Origin: Mycobacterium palustre
GTDB lineage: Bacteria > Actinomycetota > Actinomycetes > Mycobacteriales > Mycobacteriaceae
DNA: 64,000 nt
NCBI RefSeq assembly: GCF_002101785.1
Contig: NZ_LQPJ01000116.1
Span: 1 to 64,000, forward strand
Direction of reading: 5' to 3'
This document shows, one piece after another, positions 16,564 through 25,591 of the stretch. The notes under the pieces are model-generated. The model made no database searches, was not told the origin of the DNA, and saw only the letters and a program-made list of their open reading frames with translations. The position numbers and the translations under genes are program-made. The first letter of the stretch is position 1; each line of letters starts with the position of its first letter.

Positions 16564-17586
16564 ATGTTGTTAAGAGGTTCCCAGGAGTCTCAGCAACGGA
16601 CCTTGACAATGGTCGGCACCGTGCTGGTGTTGTGCGGCGTTGTTGCCGGGTGGATCATTGTGTCCGATCCATTCAGCGGCCGCCGATCTGACCAAATTTC
16701 GATTGCCATCGACACGCCTTACGTGGGCCAGGGCGTTCGGGCCGGGACTGCGCTAGTCATGCACGGTGTCCAGGTGGGCGTCGTCAAAGCCAAAACTACT
16801 CTGCCCAGCGGTGGCGTTCGACTGGTCACCGACTTGCAACGGGGCCCGATCGCCGGCCTGACCGACACGATGAAGATTGATTTCCGGCCCATTAATTACT
16901 TCGGTGTCACCGGTGTCAACATTGTTGCAAGTCGCGGTGGGCATGAACTCCACGACGGCATGCGGGTGACTACAGTGCCGCAAGCCAATTCCACGCTTCA
17001 GGCCCTTTTAAACCGCCTCGGACAGGTGTCCACCGCCGCGTTAACGCCCAAGCTGATATCGGTGATCGATCGGGCCGTTCAATACACTGACGGGCTCAAT
17101 CCCCTGGTCGAGACCCTACTTATTGTTACGCATACGGTCGCCGATGTCCAAACAGTCCCCACAGCACGCTTATTAACTAATGCGACGGGAGTTGGTGTTG
17201 CATTTCCTTCTTTCACCGATGCGGTGGTCGGCACCATCTTTAACATCATCGATAAGCCGCGCAGATTCCCTGCAGACGTATGGAAGAGTGGTCCGCAGGA
17301 ATATATCCGCTTCGGTTCGACGGATTTCTTCGGAGGCGCAAGCCGGATACTGGTAAATTACATCGACGATTTGATGCCGGTAATCGATAGCGTGAAACTC
17401 CTCTCGGACCCGGTGCCGAATTTATTCAGACCAGACGATTTTGCGAATACACTGGTGCAACTGCGGACACGATATGAGAAGCTTTTCGCCGGTAACGGTG
17501 AACAGCGGGCACTTCAAGTGAAAATCGTGCTAGATAGCCTGCCCGGTGTACAGGCTCCGCTCGGCGCGATGGGCGGTCCGCAGTGA
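16564..17586 (+). CDS. mceA: Mce family protein MceA
   Basis: A 340-residue substrate-binding-type protein. One N-terminal membrane anchor (LTMVGTVLVLCGVVAGWIIV) is followed by the MCE/MlaD domain: IAIDTPYVGQGVRAGTALVMHGVQVGVVKAKTTLPSGGV, and PINYFGVTGVNIVASRGG. A helical region follows with long stretches predicted to form the tube through the periplasm. Mce proteins assemble as heterohexamers that guide lipids from the envelope to YrbE. The gene is first of six mce genes with overlapping ends, and its stop overlaps mceB by 4 bp. The locus number (mce1-mce9) cannot be assigned by eye. Confidence 0.93.
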   Translation: MLLRGSQESQQRTLTMVGTVLVLCGVVAGWIIVSDPFSGRRSDQISIAIDTPYVGQGVRAGTALVMHGVQVGVVKAKTTLPSGGVRLVTDLQRGPIAGLTDTMKIDFRPINYFGVTGVNIVASRGGHELHDGMRVTTVPQANSTLQALLNRLGQVSTAALTPKLISVIDRAVQYTDGLNPLVETLLIVTHTVADVQTVPTARLLTNATGVGVAFPSFTDAVVGTIFNIIDKPRRFPADVWKSGPQEYIRFGSTDFFGGASRILVNYIDDLMPVIDSVKLLSDPVPNLFRPDDFANTLVQLRTRYEKLFAGNGEQRALQVKIVLDSLPGVQAPLGAMGGPQ

Positions 17587-18584
17587 ACTCCAGGGCTGCG
17601 CTGTGGCGTCTTGCGATCAGCGCGGCAATCGCATTTGCTCTTTTCATATTGCTCTTAAGCGGTGTTTCCGAGCCATTGAAGGCACCGACACGGGCCTACA
17701 CGGCAAAATTCACGGATATTTCCGGCCTGCACGAAGGCGCTGACGTGCGTGTCCGCGGTGTCCTTGCGGGGCGGGTGGTTTCCATGGCTCTGGAGCGAAG
17801 ACGGGGACAAAGTGTTGCCTCTGTCGACTTTACGCTGGACAAGAAATATGGCGTTTTGTCCAACACGCGAATTGCCGTGAAATTCCAGACTCTTACCGGC
17901 GCCAGGTACCTCGATGTAATCAACCCGGGGGAGGGCTACTCACCGGCGAGTCTAGTAACGACTGTGCCCACGACGATGACGGAGCCATCCTTTGACGTGA
18001 CCAGGTTGTTTAACGGACTTCAACCGGTGTTCGCAACGCTGAGTCCCGAGGAGCTCAATGCGTTCGCGGCGAATACCGCTAACTTCCTGGAAGGAGACGG
18101 AAATGGCTTGGCGCCGGTGCTGGACAGTATCCGTAAACTGACCGAGTTCTTGGCGGATCGTCAGCAAGTTGTGGCGACGTTAATGCGCAACCTGTCTGAC
18201 GTCGCAGAGGTTATGGGAGGACACGCGACGGATTTGGCGCATCTCATCCGCATGGCGAACGAACCAGTGGACGAAGCCTTAACCGTGCTGGACGAATTCC
18301 GGAAATCGCAGCTCTACGGGCCGGGATTCTCCAGTGCGCTTGTCCGCCTGTTGAGCAATGCCGGACTTAATAATCGGATCGAGATCGATACCGCTATGGA
18401 CACGGCGTTCAACAACCTCGACAGAACCTTCGATGCGTTCAAGCTGATTCCGGTCATGTGGGAAAACATTCCCCCTCCGCCCGCGGCCGGGGAGCCGCAG
18501 CCGTGCGCGCGCGGGCGCGCCCGGCTGCCGATCAGCATGGACGTCCTGTTGAACGGGCAACGGGTGGTGCTATGCAACCGTTGA
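17583..18584 (+). CDS. mceB: Mce family protein MceB
   Basis: A 333-residue Mce protein starting from a GTG at 17583 that overlaps the mceA stop. The N-terminal anchor is ISAAIAFALFILLLSGVSEP. The MCE domain reads FTDISGLHEGADVRVRGVLAGRVVSMALERRRGQSVASVDFTLD, followed by NTRIAVKFQTLTGARYLDVINP. Beyond it are helices with TANFLEGDGNGLAPVLDSIRKL and a C-terminal part with two cysteines (QPCARGRARLP and VLCNR). It contributes one of the six subunits of the Mce ring and needle. The 3' end overlaps mceC by 13 bp. Confidence 0.93.
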   Translation: MNSRAALWRLAISAAIAFALFILLLSGVSEPLKAPTRAYTAKFTDISGLHEGADVRVRGVLAGRVVSMALERRRGQSVASVDFTLDKKYGVLSNTRIAVKFQTLTGARYLDVINPGEGYSPASLVTTVPTTMTEPSFDVTRLFNGLQPVFATLSPEELNAFAANTANFLEGDGNGLAPVLDSIRKLTEFLADRQQVVATLMRNLSDVAEVMGGHATDLAHLIRMANEPVDEALTVLDEFRKSQLYGPGFSSALVRLLSNAGLNNRIEIDTAMDTAFNNLDRTFDAFKLIPVMWENIPPPPAAGEPQPCARGRARLPISMDVLLNGQRVVLCNR

Positions 18585-19543
18585 GGCTGTTCCGTAATCC
18601 CATGACCTGGGGTGCCGCGGCACTGGCAGTCCTCACCGTGGTGGCGCTCGTCGCGGCGGTGCTCTATGCCAGCCCACCAGGGCAGAAGACGATCTCCTTC
18701 TACACCGACGATGCGGCGTCGATCCGGAAGGGAGATCAGGTGCGGATCGCCGGCATCGCTGTCGGCAAGGTCAAGGACATTGCGCTCGAAGCCGATCGCG
18801 TGCGCGTACAGGCCCGCATCGATGACAGCGCATTCGTGGGGGACAAGTCACAGATCGAAGTCCGAATGCTCACCGTCGTAGGTGGCTACTACGTCAACCT
18901 CGTTTCGCTGGGAGACACCCCGCTAGGCAGCAATACGATTCCACTGGAACGCGTGACCATGCCTTACAACCTAGTACGCGCCCTCAATGACACGGCGAAG
19001 ATCACCGAAAACATTGATACGAAGCCGATCAACGAGTCGCTCAAGCAGATACAAACAGGGCTTAACACCGGCCAAAATTTAGAGACGCTCAACGCCGTGG
19101 TTGATGCCGGCAATCAGCTCATGTCCACAGTAGACAGGCAGCGAGGACAGATCACCACGATCTTGAACCTCAGCGATGAATATCTAGAGCAATTAAAAGA
19201 TGTTCGAGGAGTCCTGGAGCATATGATTGAAAAAATCGCAATCATTCAGGCCTCGCTCGAAATTTTCAGCAAGGGATTCGGCGCAGCGCTTTTCGGCATG
19301 GGCCGCGCGTTACAGGCGCTCAAGCCGGTCGGCGTATTTTATGACCACCATCGCGCGGAAGTTATCGAGAAGATGCGTGAATTCTTAGCGAAGGGACGAA
19401 TTTGGATTAACCACAACGGAGCGATCGTTCGAGGCCTGCGGGATATCCAGCGCCACATCGAACGGGTGCTCGACGTCCAACAGGCGCCGCCAGAACTATT
19501 GGCGACCGATCTGTGTATTCCGATGCCGGGGAGTGCCTGCTAG
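18572..19543 (+). CDS. mceC: Mce family protein MceC
   Basis: A 323-residue protein from ATG 18572 (MQPLRLFRNPMTWGAAALAVL), inside the mceB end; a reading from further upstream has no support. The anchor is AALAVLTVVALVAAVLYA, then the MCE domain FYTDDAASIRKGDQVRIAGIAVGKVKDIALEADRVRVQARIDD and VRMLTVVGGYYVNLVSLGD-like block. The long helical part contains INESLKQIQTGLNTGQNLETL and ends DLCIPMPGSAC. Order and domain layout match MceC of mycobacterial mce operons. Its TAG stop shares one base with the mceD GTG start. Confidence 0.93.
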   Translation: MQPLRLFRNPMTWGAAALAVLTVVALVAAVLYASPPGQKTISFYTDDAASIRKGDQVRIAGIAVGKVKDIALEADRVRVQARIDDSAFVGDKSQIEVRMLTVVGGYYVNLVSLGDTPLGSNTIPLERVTMPYNLVRALNDTAKITENIDTKPINESLKQIQTGLNTGQNLETLNAVVDAGNQLMSTVDRQRGQITTILNLSDEYLEQLKDVRGVLEHMIEKIAIIQASLEIFSKGFGAALFGMGRALQALKPVGVFYDHHRAEVIEKMREFLAKGRIWINHNGAIVRGLRDIQRHIERVLDVQQAPPELLATDLCIPMPGSAC

Positions 19544-20652
19544 TGACGAGATCAGCGAAACGTCGTGTGCGCTGGGCGACCGCAGCGCTCAACTTCGTCC
19601 TCTGCGTTGCGGCGGCGGCTGTGCTCACCGGCGCAGTGCGGGCGCCCACGCAGCATCGATACACAACTTACTGCGCGATCATGCCCGACAGCGTTGGCCT
19701 CTATGTAGGTAATCCCGTGACACAGATGGGGGCGAAGGTCGGCGAGATCAGCGCCATTACCCCCGGGCTCAAGTCCGTTCGCGTTGACTTCAAAGTCATC
19801 GAGAACCGCCCGTTGCCCGATCAGGTTAGGGCTGTGACCAGGTCGGCGTCGATCCTTACCGATCGAGTGTTGGAACTCGTCGGCAACTACAAGTCCGGTC
19901 CGCGATTGCCCAGCAAGGCGTGCATTCCGCTTTCGAGATCATCGACACCCAAAAGTCTGTCCGACATCATCGGCTCCGCAACCAGTTTCCTGAACGCGAT
20001 CAACCCTGATGGCTCGACAAATATCGGCGGCGTCGTTGCGGGAATCGACCGAGCTCTTGGAAACGAAGGCCTGCAGATAAACAAACTCCTGACGACGTCG
20101 TCGGCGGTGCTTGACGCTCCCGACCAAGCGATTAGTGACCTCCGTTCCATTATCACCAATTTAGCTGTTCTAACATCCACATTAAGGGACGTCGAAGGGC
20201 CGCTAAAGGATGCGCTCCTTGCGACCTATCAGACGACGGCGGACGTCGACCGAGGACTGTACGGCGGCTACGGGGTATTTAACTCCGTCACCGAGCTGGT
20301 AACCTTAGTCTCCGACCTGGAAATATATTTGGGCGACGAATTCCAGACCGTGTACAACGACCTGGAATATGCGCTTCGGAAGTTCGGCGCACACTCCGCC
20401 CTTTTTGCCTCCCTGCTAAAGCCTTTCCCGGTGTTAATTAACTGGCTGGAAAGACACGCAAACGACAAGAACTTCTTCACCATCAGATACCGACCGCCGC
20501 TGTATCGCGTCGCGACGCCTGTCAACGGGCTTGTCACCTGCGGCGCGATGAACGCCGCAAGCCCCGGTAGCTGTACTGACGTGGCCGGGAAACCTTACGC
20601 GGTTGATGTTGCGCTCCTACAGTACGTGCTGACTCAGGCGGCGCAGCGATGA
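19543..20652 (+). CDS. mceD: Mce family protein MceD
   Basis: A 369-residue protein. The GTG at 19543 (VTRSAKRRVRWATAALNFVL) is chosen because it overlaps the mceC stop by one base, as is usual in this operon; an ATG 30 bp upstream lies inside mceC. The anchor is ALNFVLCVAAAAVLTGAV. The MCE domain reads CAIMPDSVGLYVGNPVTQMGAKVGEISAITPG and VRAVTRSASILTDRVLELVGNY. Helices follow with SLSDIIGSATSFLNAIN and a C-terminal cysteine-containing part (VTCGAMNAASPGSCTDVAG). It is part of the hexameric Mce complex. Its stop overlaps mceE by 4 bp. Confidence 0.93.
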   Translation: MTRSAKRRVRWATAALNFVLCVAAAAVLTGAVRAPTQHRYTTYCAIMPDSVGLYVGNPVTQMGAKVGEISAITPGLKSVRVDFKVIENRPLPDQVRAVTRSASILTDRVLELVGNYKSGPRLPSKACIPLSRSSTPKSLSDIIGSATSFLNAINPDGSTNIGGVVAGIDRALGNEGLQINKLLTTSSAVLDAPDQAISDLRSIITNLAVLTSTLRDVEGPLKDALLATYQTTADVDRGLYGGYGVFNSVTELVTLVSDLEIYLGDEFQTVYNDLEYALRKFGAHSALFASLLKPFPVLINWLERHANDKNFFTIRYRPPLYRVATPVNGLVTCGAMNAASPGSCTDVAGKPYAVDVALLQYVLTQAAQR

Positions 20653-21644
20653 TGCACCGCACCAAGCTCCTGGCGATCGTGACCGCGACCGTTGTCACGG
20701 TTTCGTCCTGTGCATCGCTCGACGTGAACGCTCTGCCCGCCCCAGGTAACTCGTTCTCCGGCGGCTACACACTCGTCATGGAATTCGACAACGTGCTCAA
20801 CCTGCCGGCTCGCGCGAAAGTCACGCTGAATGGCATCCTCGTGGGAGTCGTCACAAGCGTCGCGGTCGCGGGCAGCCACGTCGACGTCACGTCGCGCATC
20901 GACCCAACGGTCTCAATTCCGTCGAACATACACGCCGAGTTGCAGCAAGCGACGGTCCTCGGCGACATATACGTCGCATTGGACCGCCCCGCCGACAGTA
21001 CGCCGACCGCACCCGCGCTACTGCCGGGGTCGAGAATACCTATCACCCAAACGACGTCCCCGCCACAGCTCGAAGACACCATCGTTCACATGGCGGATTT
21101 CATCGGCAGCGGATCCATTCAACGTTTGCAGAACACTATTATCCGCCTGAACCGCATAACACCGCCTTCCTCCGAGGTACGTAAGATCGCCTCACAATTC
21201 GCTGCCGACATCTCGGACCTATCGAACAATATCGAGACGGTCGACAAACTGCTCACCGGCATCTCACAAACTACTGAGGTTCTGCACAACCGAATGCCCG
21301 ACTTGAAGGCCGAATTGTCACCGCAAGGCATGGTTGGCTGGGATAATGCGATCGGGCTTCTCAAACTGGTCAGCACCGGTTTCCCGAGCGTGGGCAGTGT
21401 CTACTCCGGCGGGTTTTGGCTGGTCCCTCTATTGAATTCGTTGGCCAATGCCCTCGACGCTGTACGGCGATCGAAATGGGCCTTCGAAAGCGAAGTGCCT
21501 AAATGGCGAGACCTCTTCATCAATTATTTTCTGCCGCAAGATAAATATCCGGCTATCAACATCACGTCCATCGTCGGGCCCGACGGACGGGAACTGGTGG
21601 ACAATATAAAAGACGTGCTGCGGATGCTCGGTGGCATGCCATGA
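20649..21644 (+). CDS. mceE: Mce family lipoprotein MceE (LprK-like)
   Basis: A 331-residue protein whose N-terminus KLLAIVTATVVTVSSCASLDV has a lipobox (VSSC), so it is likely a lipoprotein anchored at Cys21. This is a hallmark of MceE. The MCE domain follows: VMEFDNVLNLPARAKVTLNGILVGVVTSVAVAGSHVDVTSRID and LQQATVLGDIYVALDRP. The rest is helical, with IVHMADFIGSGSIQRLQ and DISDLSNNIETVDKLL. It belongs to the six-subunit Mce complex and is coupled to mceF by a 4-bp overlap. Confidence 0.94.
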   Translation: MMHRTKLLAIVTATVVTVSSCASLDVNALPAPGNSFSGGYTLVMEFDNVLNLPARAKVTLNGILVGVVTSVAVAGSHVDVTSRIDPTVSIPSNIHAELQQATVLGDIYVALDRPADSTPTAPALLPGSRIPITQTTSPPQLEDTIVHMADFIGSGSIQRLQNTIIRLNRITPPSSEVRKIASQFAADISDLSNNIETVDKLLTGISQTTEVLHNRMPDLKAELSPQGMVGWDNAIGLLKLVSTGFPSVGSVYSGGFWLVPLLNSLANALDAVRRSKWAFESEVPKWRDLFINYFLPQDKYPAINITSIVGPDGRELVDNIKDVLRMLGGMP

Positions 21645-22903
21645 GAATACGGGGAGCATTATCATTGGTGGCTTTCGCCGCCATCATCGTGTTTGCCTTG
21701 AGCTACTTCAAGGCCATGGTTGTACCGGTCGCCCCTCCCTCTCAACGCACCCACATCTCGATGGAAGTATCGGATATCAACGGCCTTGTTGTCGGTTCCA
21801 GCGTGCAGTTGCGCGGGGTGCCGATTGGCGAAGTGAGCAACATAACGACGGGCGTGGCGGGCGCGACTATCGATTTTTATATCGATAGTCGCTACAAAGT
21901 TCCAACTGATAGCAACGTGCGTCTGGAAAATTTATCCGCCCTCGGTGAATCCTACATCGAACTGGTGCCGCTCAGTGAAGGCGGCCCTGTATGGCGGAAT
22001 GGCCAGCGCATTGCCACCGCGGCGATAACCCAGCCACCGTCGATCTCTGAACTCGCGGCAAGTGTTGTTCGGATTCTCAATCAGCTAGACCCGCGAGCGC
22101 TGAAAAACATCGTTGCCGAGGTCGACGCGGCGCTGCCGAGCCCGACGGCGGTCCTGCCCAATCTATCGCGTGCCGCGACCCTACTAAGAGACAGCGCAGC
22201 GACCATGAACGGAAAGGGTTGGGATTTGCTCGACAACTTCCAGGCACTGTTCCGTAACGCTGGTTTCGTCGGTCCCGTGCTGGCCTTCAACGCCCCGTAT
22301 GTCAGCCGAATCGGCCAAGTTCTTGATCCGCTGTTCAGCTGCGTCAGTGAGGGATATAACCGCGGGGGACCACAATCGATCAAAAACTTCGCGCACTTTG
22401 TCGCCCGAATTGAACATCTTCTGGACAATTCGCATGGAGATATCAAGATCATACTTCAGTCGATGCTGCCCTACCTCAACGATATCTCCGGCTCACTTAT
22501 GAACCTCGACACCAGCCAAGTGCTCAGCAACATGTTGGCCGCAGTCCCCGAGGACGGCGCGATCACACTGCATGTCACCGTCCCTGACGCGGGGGCTGGA
22601 GAACACCCATCCGCAGCTCCGCAGGGCCCTGGGGCCGCCCCACCTTCCAATGCCGGAGCGCCCGCACAGGAACCGGTCCTGACAGGAGCACCCACGGCTC
22701 CTCCACACGGCACGAGCGCGAATGGCCCAACTATCGCTCCGCCAACCGGCGAAACCGCAGACGATGCTCCTCCCGAATCCATTCTTCAGATCCCTGCCTG
22801 CAAACCTGTTTTCCCAACAGCCACCACGCCTGCGCCACACGCTGACGCAACCCCAAGAACGCACCGTCAAGCAGTTTCTACGCCCGCCATTCCGGGGAAC
22901 TAG
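21641..22903 (+). CDS. mceF: Mce family protein MceF with proline/alanine-rich tail
   Basis: A 420-residue protein with an N-terminal anchor (GALSLVAFAAIIVFALSYF) and MCE domain SDINGLVVGSSVQLRGVPIGEVSNITTGVAGATIDFYID, then LSALGESYIELVPLSEGGP. The helical part carries LRDSAATMNGKGWDLLDNFQ and the YNRGGP segment common near the end of MceF helices. From about residue 320 to 420 the tail is low complexity, rich in Pro, Ala, Gly and Thr (PSAAPQGPGAAPPSNAGAPA and similar), with one cysteine (PACKPVF). Such tails occur in some MceF/MceC proteins and are probably disordered and cell-wall exposed. Sixth and last mce subunit. Confidence 0.93.
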   Translation: MRIRGALSLVAFAAIIVFALSYFKAMVVPVAPPSQRTHISMEVSDINGLVVGSSVQLRGVPIGEVSNITTGVAGATIDFYIDSRYKVPTDSNVRLENLSALGESYIELVPLSEGGPVWRNGQRIATAAITQPPSISELAASVVRILNQLDPRALKNIVAEVDAALPSPTAVLPNLSRAATLLRDSAATMNGKGWDLLDNFQALFRNAGFVGPVLAFNAPYVSRIGQVLDPLFSCVSEGYNRGGPQSIKNFAHFVARIEHLLDNSHGDIKIILQSMLPYLNDISGSLMNLDTSQVLSNMLAAVPEDGAITLHVTVPDAGAGEHPSAAPQGPGAAPPSNAGAPAQEPVLTGAPTAPPHGTSANGPTIAPPTGETADDAPPESILQIPACKPVFPTATTPAPHADATPRTHRQAVSTPAIPGN

Positions 22904-22946
22904 CCGGGATCCATCAGATGCGAGCTATGTACCGAGAAAGGTCACG

Positions 22947-23690
22947 ATGATGGCAGCTACCAAGACCGATACCCGCAAATTGGAGTCCGCTCTGACGGAC
23001 TCACCGGACCCAGAAGCTGGCCGCGTGGATGATCCGACGATTACGAATGCCGATGATTTGCCCGACGCCGAAGTCACCAACGCCAGCGACGACGAAAGCG
23101 GTATCGAGGTAGGAGGCGAACAAAAAACCGAAAAGCTTGGAACCTTTGGTGGCCGCCCGCCCCGGCGCCTGTCGATCTCCATTAGTGCTCGGAACTTGGC
23201 CCATGCAGTCCTGATTGCCGCTCTGCTGGGCGCGGTCGCCACATTCGCCTGGCTGTATGTCGACGCTCGTCACAAGCTAGACGACCAGAGCCGCAGACAA
23301 AGTAGTTATGCACACGCCGAGAAGGTTGCACTCGACTACGCGGTCAGCGCCGCAACGATGAATTTTCAAGACCTCAATGGGTGGAAAGCCAAACTCGTCG
23401 CCGGCACTAGTCCAGAACTGACTGACAAGCTTACGAAAGCGGCGGGTTCCATGGAACAGATCCTGATCCCGCTGCAATGGAACTCGACTGCGCAACCGCT
23501 TGTCGCCAAGGTTCACTCGCATGACAACGGCGTCTACGTCGTTGACTGTTTTGTCAGCGTCCAAACCAAAACTGCCCAAGCCCCAGATGCCCTGCAGTCC
23601 ACGGCCACATACAGTCTCACGATCGACAGCAATAAGAATTGGCAGATCACCGACGTCGGCGGAATTGGTGCGGTCGTCGGGCAAAGATAG
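22947..23690 (+). CDS. Mce-associated membrane protein (Mas type)
   Basis: A 247-residue protein from ATG 22947 (or the next ATG, 22950), with GAAAGG upstream. An acidic, unstructured cytoplasmic head (TDSPDPEAGRVDDPTITN, VTNASDDESGIEVGGEQ) leads to one membrane helix, AHAVLIAALLGAVATFAWLYVDARHKL. The outer domain contains VALDYAVSAATMNFQDL, VAGTSPELTDKLTKAAGSM and YVVDCFVSVQTKTAQAP, the layout of Mas/Mam proteins encoded after mceF in mycobacteria, which resemble VirB8-like folds and stabilise Mce complexes. It follows mceF by 43 bp. Confidence 0.88.
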   Translation: MMAATKTDTRKLESALTDSPDPEAGRVDDPTITNADDLPDAEVTNASDDESGIEVGGEQKTEKLGTFGGRPPRRLSISISARNLAHAVLIAALLGAVATFAWLYVDARHKLDDQSRRQSSYAHAEKVALDYAVSAATMNFQDLNGWKAKLVAGTSPELTDKLTKAAGSMEQILIPLQWNSTAQPLVAKVHSHDNGVYVVDCFVSVQTKTAQAPDALQSTATYSLTIDSNKNWQITDVGGIGAVVGQR

Positions 23691-23716
23691 CTTGGCCAAA
23701 CCCGAGGGAAATAGGC

Positions 23717-24409
23717 GTGGCGTTATCCGTGATGAGCGTCGACAAGGTATTGAGGCATAGAGCCGCGACGGCGGCTTCGGTCCGCGGGCAGAACATCCGC
23801 CACCGCGCTGACATTTGGGCAGTTCTGACGATTGCCCTATCGGCGCTGATTATCGCCTGTGATTCAACGGCACAGGCCGACCCGCAACCCCCGCCAACCG
23901 ACCAACTGATACGCCCTCTTCCCGTGATGATTCCGAAGCCGACGAATTGGAAGCCCAAATTCCCATTTCCATACGATCAGACCAAAAATCACGTCACCGA
24001 CGCCGATATCCAGGCCGAGGATGAAATGTGTCAGTGGTTTACCGCACAGTACCAGATACTCAATGACCAAATAGGAAGACTACAATTCGACCGCATCAAC
24101 CCAAACGGAACGGACTTCGACTATAGCGTCGACGGGCTTCAGCAGCAGGTTGACATCGTCATCGCAAATATCGATCAGGCCACCGCTTTTCTGGCGCCAC
24201 GCGCCCAAGCCCTGACCCAAAGTAAAGACTTCGCGGGTGACAACTATTTTCCAATTTATGAGGGCGAGGCTTTCTATGGCCTTTGGCAGCAGCTATCCAA
24301 CGTGAGCGATGGGATAAAAGCCCATCAACCCGACTGGTTCACGGGGCCCTCATATCTCCGGATGAAGAGATTGGCCAGCGAAATCCACCGTTCACATGTC
24401 TGCGATTAA
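23717..24409 (+). CDS. Exported protein of the mce cluster, unknown function
   Basis: About 230 residues from a GTG at 23717 with GAGGG upstream; an ATG at 23732 is possible. The N-terminus has a positively charged head and hydrophobic run (IWAVLTIALSALIIACDSTAQADP). This could be a Sec signal cut after AQA or a lipobox (IIAC). The mature part starts proline-rich (QPPPTDQLIRPLPVMIPKPTNWKPKFPFPYDQTKNHV) in pieces and continues helical: DEMCQWFTAQYQILNDQIGRL, DGLQQQVDIVIANIDQATAFL, with a final HVCD cysteine. Two cysteines could form a disulfide. Family unknown to me; its position suggests an envelope role with the Mce complex. Confidence 0.75.
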   Translation: MALSVMSVDKVLRHRAATAASVRGQNIRHRADIWAVLTIALSALIIACDSTAQADPQPPPTDQLIRPLPVMIPKPTNWKPKFPFPYDQTKNHVTDADIQAEDEMCQWFTAQYQILNDQIGRLQFDRINPNGTDFDYSVDGLQQQVDIVIANIDQATAFLAPRAQALTQSKDFAGDNYFPIYEGEAFYGLWQQLSNVSDGIKAHQPDWFTGPSYLRMKRLASEIHRSHVCD

Positions 24410-24421
24410 AAGGATCACTGT

Positions 24422-25000
24422 ATGCGTTTCGCCCCTTCGGTGCCCAACGACGACACGCACCCACGCCCGCGCCCTCGCCGACCGCAACAGCAGTGGCTGC
24501 ACCGACCGCTTGAAGACCGCCGACATAGGATTTCAATGCCGACTGCGATCGTCGCATTTGTCGCTGCAAGCGTCGCCCAGGCGCCAGCGGCGTCGGCAGA
24601 CTTTGCCGGCGATCTCGCGAACGCGGTCATGCAAGCGCGTGGCACGTCGTGCGGACAATTGCGCCGTGACCCATCAGCCGACCAAACAGCCGTGTTCGTA
24701 GTGCAGACGACGAACAAATACCTTAACCACACGGCACGCGTAGCCCCCGGCCGCGTCAACGCGCAGGGTCAGCTCATCGTGGACCCGCTTCCGATGCTCA
24801 AAGATCTCGGATCCAAGGCGAGCAGCGCAAAATCCATAGAAGGTGCCGGCAAAACGCAAGCCGACGCGATTAAGTCGACAGTAATAACCGGGTATAGGGA
24901 CATCCCCAATTGCTCCTACACCGAATACGGTATGGCCGTGCTACCGAATGACAACCCGGATGGGTATTTTCTCACCGCACTAGTCTTGGCGGGCTCCTAG
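24422..25000 (+). CDS. Exported protein of the mce cluster, CAP-like pattern
   Basis: Up to 192 residues from ATG 24422 (AAAGGA upstream); an ATG at 24536 (MPTAIVAFVAASVAQAPAAS) after TAGGA gives a cleaner signal peptide and may be the true start. After ASADFA the mature part reads ANAVMQARGTSCGQLRRDPS, TNKYLNHTARVAP, GAGKTQADAIKSTVITGYRDIPNC and SYTEYGMAVL. The pattern of an early cysteine, 'YLNHTA' and 'IPNCSYTEYG' occurs in mycobacterial exported proteins that I associate with a degenerate CAP/SCP-like fold; that link is weak. Twelve bases separate it from the previous gene, so it is co-transcribed. Confidence 0.75.
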   Translation: MRFAPSVPNDDTHPRPRPRRPQQQWLHRPLEDRRHRISMPTAIVAFVAASVAQAPAASADFAGDLANAVMQARGTSCGQLRRDPSADQTAVFVVQTTNKYLNHTARVAPGRVNAQGQLIVDPLPMLKDLGSKASSAKSIEGAGKTQADAIKSTVITGYRDIPNCSYTEYGMAVLPNDNPDGYFLTALVLAGS

Positions 25001-25129
25001 GTGCGCTCGCCGAAATATGCCAGATTCGACGTTCCGGTTATGCAGACCGCGACCGAGCGGCCGGCAGGCCCGGTACGGAATCCACGCTCTCGAAGAGTGC
25101 GGCGCACTCCTCCTATCTTCGGGAACACC

Positions 25130-25537
25130 ATGAATAGAATTCACGTGTTCGGGTTGGCCGTCATCACGAGCGCCGCGCCGCTGGCATTTCCACCCACGGC
25201 CCGCGCTGACGAAAGCGTGACCTATGAGATCATTGCGGATCAAGACAATGTGCCGGCAGCAAATGTTGAGTATAACGAGCGCTCGGTGCGCAAAGCAGCA
25301 CAGCAGGTTGCGCTGCCATGGCGACTGACCGTCGATGTGCCAGACGCGGTCAGCCCGACAAATAAAGGTGCCGAGATTCGCGCCGACTGGCGACCATATC
25401 GCTGGCCGTACAAATACGTGACGGTACGCATTTACCGTGGAGATCACCTTCTCTGTGAAAGCACGCTCGATGTTGGCGACGCGACATGCTACGGCAGCAC
25501 GCCACACCGGAACTTCCCTCAAACCGGCGGTGGATGA
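25130..25537 (+). CDS. Small exported protein, possibly MmpS-like
   Basis: A 135-residue protein from ATG 25130 (MNRIHVFGLAVITSAAPLAF) with a Sec signal ending near TARADES. The mature part looks like one beta-sandwich: VTYEIIADQDNVPAANVEYN, LPWRLTVDVPDA, GAEIRADWRPYRWPYKYVTVRIYRGDHLL in sections, and LDVGDATCYGSTPH with two cysteines. The 'xVTYEVxGx...Y' opening and 'CxxxxDxGxxxCYG' ending resemble the exported domain of MmpS proteins, the usual partners of MmpL. An mmpL gene follows 1.4 kb downstream on the same strand. The assignment is tentative. A frame reaching back to 25001 is not used. Confidence 0.72.
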   Translation: MNRIHVFGLAVITSAAPLAFPPTARADESVTYEIIADQDNVPAANVEYNERSVRKAAQQVALPWRLTVDVPDAVSPTNKGAEIRADWRPYRWPYKYVTVRIYRGDHLLCESTLDVGDATCYGSTPHRNFPQTGGG

Positions 25538-25591
25538 ACACGTACCTTGCACGTCGGCCGGTGGACGAGGCGTAGAAATGGAGGCGCTCGG

